The position numbers were made by a program, and so were the translations under genes. 9,627 nucleotides of DNA from Mageeibacillus sp. UBA5747. GTDB lineage: Bacteria; Bacillota; Clostridia; Saccharofermentanales; UBA5734. The notes beneath the pieces were generated by a model. The model made no database searches and was not told where the DNA came from. It was given only the letters and a program-made list of their open reading frames with translations. Where the stretch lies: assembly GCA_002419145.1 (NCBI GenBank), contig DIFN01000012.1, forward strand, positions 1-9,627. The letters run 5' to 3'. Positions 6,221-9,627 of the stretch are shown here, piece by piece. Every line of letters starts with the position of its first letter. Within the stretch, counting starts at the first letter, position 1.

Positions 6221-6415
6221 ATGTTCGGCGTACTCATCCATTCCATCCGGGCTTATGTAGCCCTGATCTTGGTCCAGATCCTGTACCAGATGACCGTCCG
6301 AGACTTGGAGTTTCGCTTCCAGCCCCTCCTCATCCTCACGGCTATCGCGATTGGACTGATTACCAGTCTGATTCAAAAATCACTCAACCGGAAAAAGAAT
6401 GCTGGCAATTCCTGA
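6221..6415 (+). CDS. Small two-helix membrane protein of unknown function
   Basis: A 64-residue protein not recognised from any named family. It has two hydrophobic stretches, about residues 8-25 (AYVALILVQILY core) and 35-52 (PLLILTAIAIGLITSLI), joined by a charged loop VRDLEFRF, and a basic tail SLNRKKNAGNS. This suggests a hairpin in the membrane with both ends, or at least the basic tail, in the cytosol. It starts five bases after the EIIB stop with a weak AAGG about 10 bases upstream, so it likely depends on coupling to EIIB. No competing frame is better here and the position fits tight gene packing, so I treat it as real. A PTS accessory or stabilising subunit for EIIC is a guess from position only. 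Confidence 0.6.
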   Translation: MFGVLIHSIRAYVALILVQILYQMTVRDLEFRFQPLLILTAIAIGLITSLIQKSLNRKKNAGNS

Positions 6416-6439
6416 CAAGAAATGCCATTCGCACATTAC

Positions 6440-6456
6440 ATAAAAATTTTTATATC
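6440..6456 (+). promoter_or_regulatory. AT-rich palindrome, possible internal promoter before HPr
   Basis: The 62-base gap between the small membrane gene and HPr is AT-rich and holds the perfect 14-bp palindrome ATAAAAATTTTTAT (6440-6453). A poor -35 (TTCGCA, 6428-6433) lies 17 bases from TATATC (6451-6456). Each hexamer matches consensus at four of six positions, so a weak internal promoter is possible but unproven. Confidence 0.25.
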
Positions 6457-6477
6457 ATATCAATATTGGAGATTTTC

Positions 6478-6741
6478 ATGATCACACAGTCTGTCACCAT
6501 CAAAAATCCGCTCGGCCTGCATGCCCGTCCCGCCAAGAATTTCGTCCAAGTTGCCAGCCAATACAAGAGCCATATCACATTTGCTAAAGACAGCAAGACC
6601 TTTAATGCCAAATCAATTTTGATGGTCATGAGTGCTGGCGCCAAATGTGGCCAGTCCATTGATTTGTCCTGCGACGGAGCAGACGAAGAACAAGCCATAA
6701 CGGCCCTCGTCGAAGCGATCGACTCCGGCCTAGGTGAGTGA
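6478..6741 (+). CDS. HPr, PTS phosphocarrier protein (locus-dedicated)
   Basis: An 87-residue HPr of standard length. NPLGLHARPA places the phosphoryl-accepting His at position 15 with Arg17 beside it, and FNAKSILMVMSAGAKCG places Ser at position 46, the site phosphorylated by HPr kinase in Gram-positive bacteria. Both functional sites are therefore intact. It should accept phosphate from enzyme I and hand it to the EIIA of this operon; no enzyme I gene is present, so that is shared with the cell. The ATG at 6478 follows GGAG by six bases. The stop lies one base before the UlaE start, indicating coupled translation. HPr is normally encoded with enzyme I, so an extra copy inside a sugar operon is uncommon; the locus may have travelled with its own carrier. 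Confidence 0.95.
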   Translation: MITQSVTIKNPLGLHARPAKNFVQVASQYKSHITFAKDSKTFNAKSILMVMSAGAKCGQSIDLSCDGADEEQAITALVEAIDSGLGE

Positions 6742-6742
6742 C

Positions 6743-7618
6743 ATGTCCGCGCCCATTCAGTCGGCCACCAAGGTCCCGGTCAAACTGGGCCTTTACGAAA
6801 AGGCCATGCCTAACCAACTGACCTGGCCGGCCAAATTGGATGCAGCCCGTGCTGCTGGCTACGATTTTATCGAAATCAGCATCGATGAGACTGCAGAAAA
6901 ACTGGCACGCTTGGACTGGCAGGCGCAGGAACGGCGCCAACTGCGCCAAGAGATGGATATAGCCGGCATCCGGATCGAGACCATGTGTCTGTCCGGTCAC
7001 CGTAAATATCCTCTGGGCAGCCCTGATGAAGCCACACGCCGTGAAAGTCTGGCAATCATGGCCAAAGCGGTCGGCCTGGCCGCTGACCTGGGCATCCGGA
7101 TCATCCAGCTTGCAGGCTATGACACCTATTACGATCCGTCTACCGAACAGACCCGCGCCTGGTTTGTCGAAGGCCTTCAGCACTGTGCCGATCTGGCCAG
7201 CAGGGAAGGGATCATCCTTGGATTTGAAACCATGGAGACACCGTTCATGGACACCGTTGGCAAGGCCATGGCCTATGTCGACGTGATCGATTCACCGTAT
7301 CTACAGGTCTATCCGGATATCGGCAACCTTACCAACGCTTCATTGATCTATGGCTGGTCCGTATCAGACGACCTGGACACTGGCCGCGGCCACATTTGTG
7401 CGGCCCATTTGAAAGAAACCATTCCCGGCCATTACCGGGAGATCCACTATGGCACCGGCCACACGGATTTCAAAATGCTGGTGCCTAAGCTTCAAGACAT
7501 GGGTGTTCATCGCTTCACAGCTGAATTCTGGCATGTCGGCGAATCCGACTGGCAGGCTGTGTTGCAGGGCAATGCCGCATTCCTGCGCCCTTTTTTCAAG
7601 AACCAGTCATCGGAGTGA
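6743..7618 (+). CDS. ulaE: L-ribulose-5-phosphate 3-epimerase, UlaE/SgaU type
   Basis: A 291-residue TIM-barrel epimerase (xylose isomerase-like fold) interconverting L-xylulose 5-phosphate and L-ribulose 5-phosphate. It parallels E. coli UlaE nearly end to end: LGLYEKAMP near 15-23, FIEISIDETAEKLARLDW at 42-59, MCLSGHRKYPLGS, GIRIIQLAGYDTYY at 117-130 and VYPDIGNL at 189-196. The expected metal and acid-base residues are Glu162 (FETME), Asp192, His222 (AHLKET) and Glu261 (AEFWH). The ATG at 6743 is one base after the HPr stop and has AGGTGA five bases upstream; a GTG three codons earlier overlaps HPr and is less likely. The length is close to the family norm and no inactivating change is seen. 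Confidence 0.95.
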   Translation: MSAPIQSATKVPVKLGLYEKAMPNQLTWPAKLDAARAAGYDFIEISIDETAEKLARLDWQAQERRQLRQEMDIAGIRIETMCLSGHRKYPLGSPDEATRRESLAIMAKAVGLAADLGIRIIQLAGYDTYYDPSTEQTRAWFVEGLQHCADLASREGIILGFETMETPFMDTVGKAMAYVDVIDSPYLQVYPDIGNLTNASLIYGWSVSDDLDTGRGHICAAHLKETIPGHYREIHYGTGHTDFKMLVPKLQDMGVHRFTAEFWHVGESDWQAVLQGNAAFLRPFFKNQSSE

Positions 7619-7677
7619 GTCATTTATCATCCTTGATAACCCCTTTTCCAATTAAAGTACCACCAATAGGAGTCACT

Positions 7678-8736
7678 ATGAGCAAAATTGATGAACTGAA
7701 CCGCGAAAAATGGATCCTGGGTGCATTCCCCGAATGGGGCACCTGGCTGAACGAAGAAATTGACGCTGAAGTCGTCGAGCCCGGCAGCTTCAAGATGTGG
7801 TGGATCGGTTGTACCGGTATCTGGGTCAAGACCGAAAATAACACCAACATTGCGATCGACCTGTGGTTTGGCACTGGCAAGCGTTCCAAGAAGACCAAGG
7901 AGATGGAGAAATTCCACCAGATGCGCAACATGACCGGCGGTCGCCTGACCCAGCCGAACCTGCGCGCCGCGCCGATCGTTTACGATCCGTTCTCCGTCAC
8001 CACCATTGATGCCGTCCTCTCAACCCATTACCACAACGACCACATCGACCCATTCTTCGCCGCAGCCGTGATGAAAAACTGTGCTGCTGACGTGCCGTTC
8101 ATTGGTCCACAGGAAAGTGTCAACCGCTGGCTGAGCTATGGCGTGCCGGCCGAGCGCTGCCGCGTCGTCAAACCGGGTGATGTGATCAAGGTCAAAGATA
8201 CCGAGATCGTGGCTCTCGATTCATTCGACCGCACTTGCCTTGTCACAGCCGACGAGGACATCCGCGGCGTCTGCCCAACCAATATGGATGAGAAGGCTGT
8301 CAATTACCTGATCAAGACGCCGGCTGGCAACATCTATCACAGCGGTGACTCCCACTATTCAGTCTACTATGCCAAGCATGGCAAAGACCACCAGATCGAC
8401 GTTGCGCTCGGCTCCTATGGTGAAAACCCGGTCGGTAACCAAGACAAGATGACCTCGATCGACATCCTGCGCATGGCTGAAGCCCTGAACACCAAGGTCG
8501 TCATCCCGTTCCACTACGATGTCTGGACCAATTTCAAGGCTGATCCGCTGGAAATCCTGATGCTGTACAACTACAAGAAGCATGTGCTTCAGTATGAGTT
8601 CAAGCCCTTCATCTGGGACGTTGGCGGCATGTTCACCTATCCGCAGGATAAAGACAAGATCCAATACCACTATCGCCGTGGCTTTGAAGATGCCTTCACA
8701 GACGAACCGAACGTGCCGTTCCGCTCGATCCTGTAA
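7678..8736 (+). CDS. ulaG: L-ascorbate-6-phosphate lactonase, UlaG type
   Basis: A 352-residue metallo-beta-lactamase-fold lactonase that hydrolyses the lactone ring of L-ascorbate 6-phosphate to give 3-keto-L-gulonate 6-phosphate. It aligns with E. coli UlaG (354 residues) over its whole length: FPEWGTWLNEEI, WWIGCTGIW at 41-49, DAVLSTHYHNDHID at 111-124, DVPFIGPQ, KAVNYLIKTPAG, IYHSGDSHYS at 219-228, DVALGSYGENP, VIPFHYD and PFIWDVGG. Metal ligands are the HxHxDH motif (His117, His119, Asp121, His122), His221/Asp224 and His279. The first variable motif position is Tyr118 where E. coli has Asp, a position free to vary. AGGAG five bases before the ATG at 7678 sets the start. The 59-base gap upstream has a weak 6-bp stem (7624-7639) followed by CCCCTTTT. 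This gene is the strongest pointer to an ascorbate-like substrate. Confidence 0.96.
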   Translation: MSKIDELNREKWILGAFPEWGTWLNEEIDAEVVEPGSFKMWWIGCTGIWVKTENNTNIAIDLWFGTGKRSKKTKEMEKFHQMRNMTGGRLTQPNLRAAPIVYDPFSVTTIDAVLSTHYHNDHIDPFFAAAVMKNCAADVPFIGPQESVNRWLSYGVPAERCRVVKPGDVIKVKDTEIVALDSFDRTCLVTADEDIRGVCPTNMDEKAVNYLIKTPAGNIYHSGDSHYSVYYAKHGKDHQIDVALGSYGENPVGNQDKMTSIDILRMAEALNTKVVIPFHYDVWTNFKADPLEILMLYNYKKHVLQYEFKPFIWDVGGMFTYPQDKDKIQYHYRRGFEDAFTDEPNVPFRSIL

Positions 8737-8754
8737 GGAAAGGGGCTTGGATTC

Positions 8755-9450
8755 ATGCTCGAATCTCTGAAACAGACTGTCTTTGCGGCCAACCTGCTCC
8801 TGCCCAAGTATGAACTGATCACTTTCACCTGGGGCAATGTCTCGGCCATCGACCGTGCCAGCGGCCTCGTCGTGATCAAGCCGTCCGGGGTCGAATATGA
8901 TGACATGACGGCTGATGACATGGTTGTCGTTTCACTGGACGGCACTGTGGTGGAAGGCCGCCTGAAACCATCGTCCGACACACCGACCCATCTCGAGCTG
9001 TACCGCCATTTCCTGAACATCGGCGGTGTGGTGCATACGCACTCCACCTGGGCCACCGTCTTTGCTCAGGCTGGCCGTGGCATCCCTGCCTATGGCACGA
9101 CGCACTCGGATTATTTCCACGGCGAAATCCCCTGCACCCGGGCCATGACCGATGCGGAAATCAGCGGGGCCTATGAGTTGGAAACCGGCCGTGTTATCGT
9201 CGAGACCTTTGCCGCGTGCGAGCCCGACCATGTGCCAGCCGTCCTGGTCCGAAACCACGGCCCCTTTACGTGGGGCAAAGATGCTAAAGACGCCGTCCAC
9301 AACGCCGTTGTGCTCGAAAACCTGGCCAAGATGGCCTTCCTGACCGAATCCCTGGCCGCCGGTCAATCGACCAGCTTCATGCCCGCTACCCTGCTCGATA
9401 AGCATTTCCTGAGGAAGCACGGAGCCAACGCCTACTACGGCCAGAAATGA
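8755..9450 (+). CDS. ulaF: L-ribulose-5-phosphate 4-epimerase, UlaF/AraD family
   Basis: A 231-residue class II aldolase-fold epimerase converting L-ribulose 5-phosphate to D-xylulose 5-phosphate, the entry to the pentose phosphate or phosphoketolase route. It matches AraD/UlaF throughout: TWGNVSA, IKPSGVEYDDMTADDMVVV, SSDTPTHLELY at 73-83, VVHTHSTWATVFAQAG at 92-107, TTHSDYFHGEIPCTR, VLVRNHGPFTWGKDA and LLDKHFLRKHGANAYYGQ. Zinc ligands His94, His96 and His168, the active-site Asp75 and Asp119, and the C-terminal Tyr227/228 are all present. An AAGGAAAGGGG stretch overlapping the UlaG stop gives the ribosome site about nine bases before the ATG. Sequence alone cannot tell UlaF from AraD; the symbol follows the operon context. 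It is the last gene, and the following 103 bases show no clear terminator before the IS end. Confidence 0.94.
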   Translation: MLESLKQTVFAANLLLPKYELITFTWGNVSAIDRASGLVVIKPSGVEYDDMTADDMVVVSLDGTVVEGRLKPSSDTPTHLELYRHFLNIGGVVHTHSTWATVFAQAGRGIPAYGTTHSDYFHGEIPCTRAMTDAEISGAYELETGRVIVETFAACEPDHVPAVLVRNHGPFTWGKDAKDAVHNAVVLENLAKMAFLTESLAAGQSTSFMPATLLDKHFLRKHGANAYYGQK

Positions 9451-9553
9451 TCCCCTAAACAACTTAAATTCCTAGCGGGAGTTTCCGACTTAGCAATGTG
9501 ACAGGTCTCAAAGGCCATCAGGAGAAGGCTTTCAAGGCCCGACTATTTTTACC

Positions 9554-9627
9554 TAAGGAACCACTGATTAATACGAATTCTTCTGTTTGTACTCTCTGAT
9601 TGGGCAAATTTCTTCGATTAAACGGCA
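9554..9627 (-). repeat. IS terminus, right copy of a 74-bp inverted repeat
   Basis: The last 74 bases, starting TAAGGAACCACTG, are the reverse complement of 586-659 with two mismatches. This is the same IS5-type 3' terminus in opposite orientation, so a second IS copy begins here with its transposase, if present, on the minus strand beyond the window. Both inner ends of the locus are therefore the same IS end facing inward. The mismatches show the copies have diverged slightly or come from related elements. Confidence 0.88.

Noticed and set aside
8026..8048. Tyr in place of Asp at the first variable position of the UlaG metal motif (HYHNDH)
   Set aside because: Only the His, His, Asp and His of HxHxDH bind metal, and all are present, so the change does not predict loss of activity.
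9511..9550. Possible terminator after the last operon gene
   Set aside because: GGCC pairs (9513-9516 with 9536-9539) and a TTTTT run exist, but the stem is short, the loop long and the T-run is not adjacent, so it is not a convincing intrinsic terminator.

Overview
The window holds a self-contained sugar-uptake and catabolism locus resembling the L-ascorbate (ula/sga) system, bracketed by insertion-sequence (IS) debris. The host is probably a Gram-positive, Bacillota-like bacterium. Ribosome binding sites are strong and AGGAGG-like. The locus encodes an HPr with both His15 and a conserved Ser46, the residue modified by HPr kinase in Gram-positives. Genes look to be in the low-to-mid 50s percent G+C, while the main intergenic region is about 25% G+C. 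No genus can be named from sequence reading alone.

Left edge (1-683): a C-terminal scrap of an IS256-family transposase on the minus strand is fused directly to a 5'-truncated, internally deleted IS5-family transposase on the plus strand, ending in an IS terminus at 659. The last 74 bases of that terminus recur in inverted orientation at the right edge (9554-9627), so the whole locus lies between two inward-facing copies of the same IS end.

Minus-strand unit (3444 down to 684): two tandem DeoR-family regulators overlap by 14 bases, followed by a cytosolic FG-GAP/beta-propeller-like protein of unknown function. A good sigma70-type promoter precedes the first regulator.

Divergent control region (3445-3787): AT-rich, with promoters facing both ways, a 16-bp palindrome and iterated TCAATC motifs.

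Plus-strand operon (3788-9450): EIIA, EIIC (UlaA type), EIIB, a 64-residue membrane protein, HPr, UlaE-like 3-epimerase, UlaG-like lactonase and UlaF/AraD-like 4-epimerase. The inferred route is PEP-dependent uptake and phosphorylation of ascorbate or a close relative, lactone opening by UlaG, then L-xylulose-5-P to L-ribulose-5-P (UlaE) to D-xylulose-5-P (UlaF). The decarboxylase UlaD, which should link UlaG to UlaE, is not in the window. Departures from the textbook ula operon are the absent ulaD, the dedicated HPr, the small membrane protein, the paired regulators, the propeller protein and structured intercistronic gaps.
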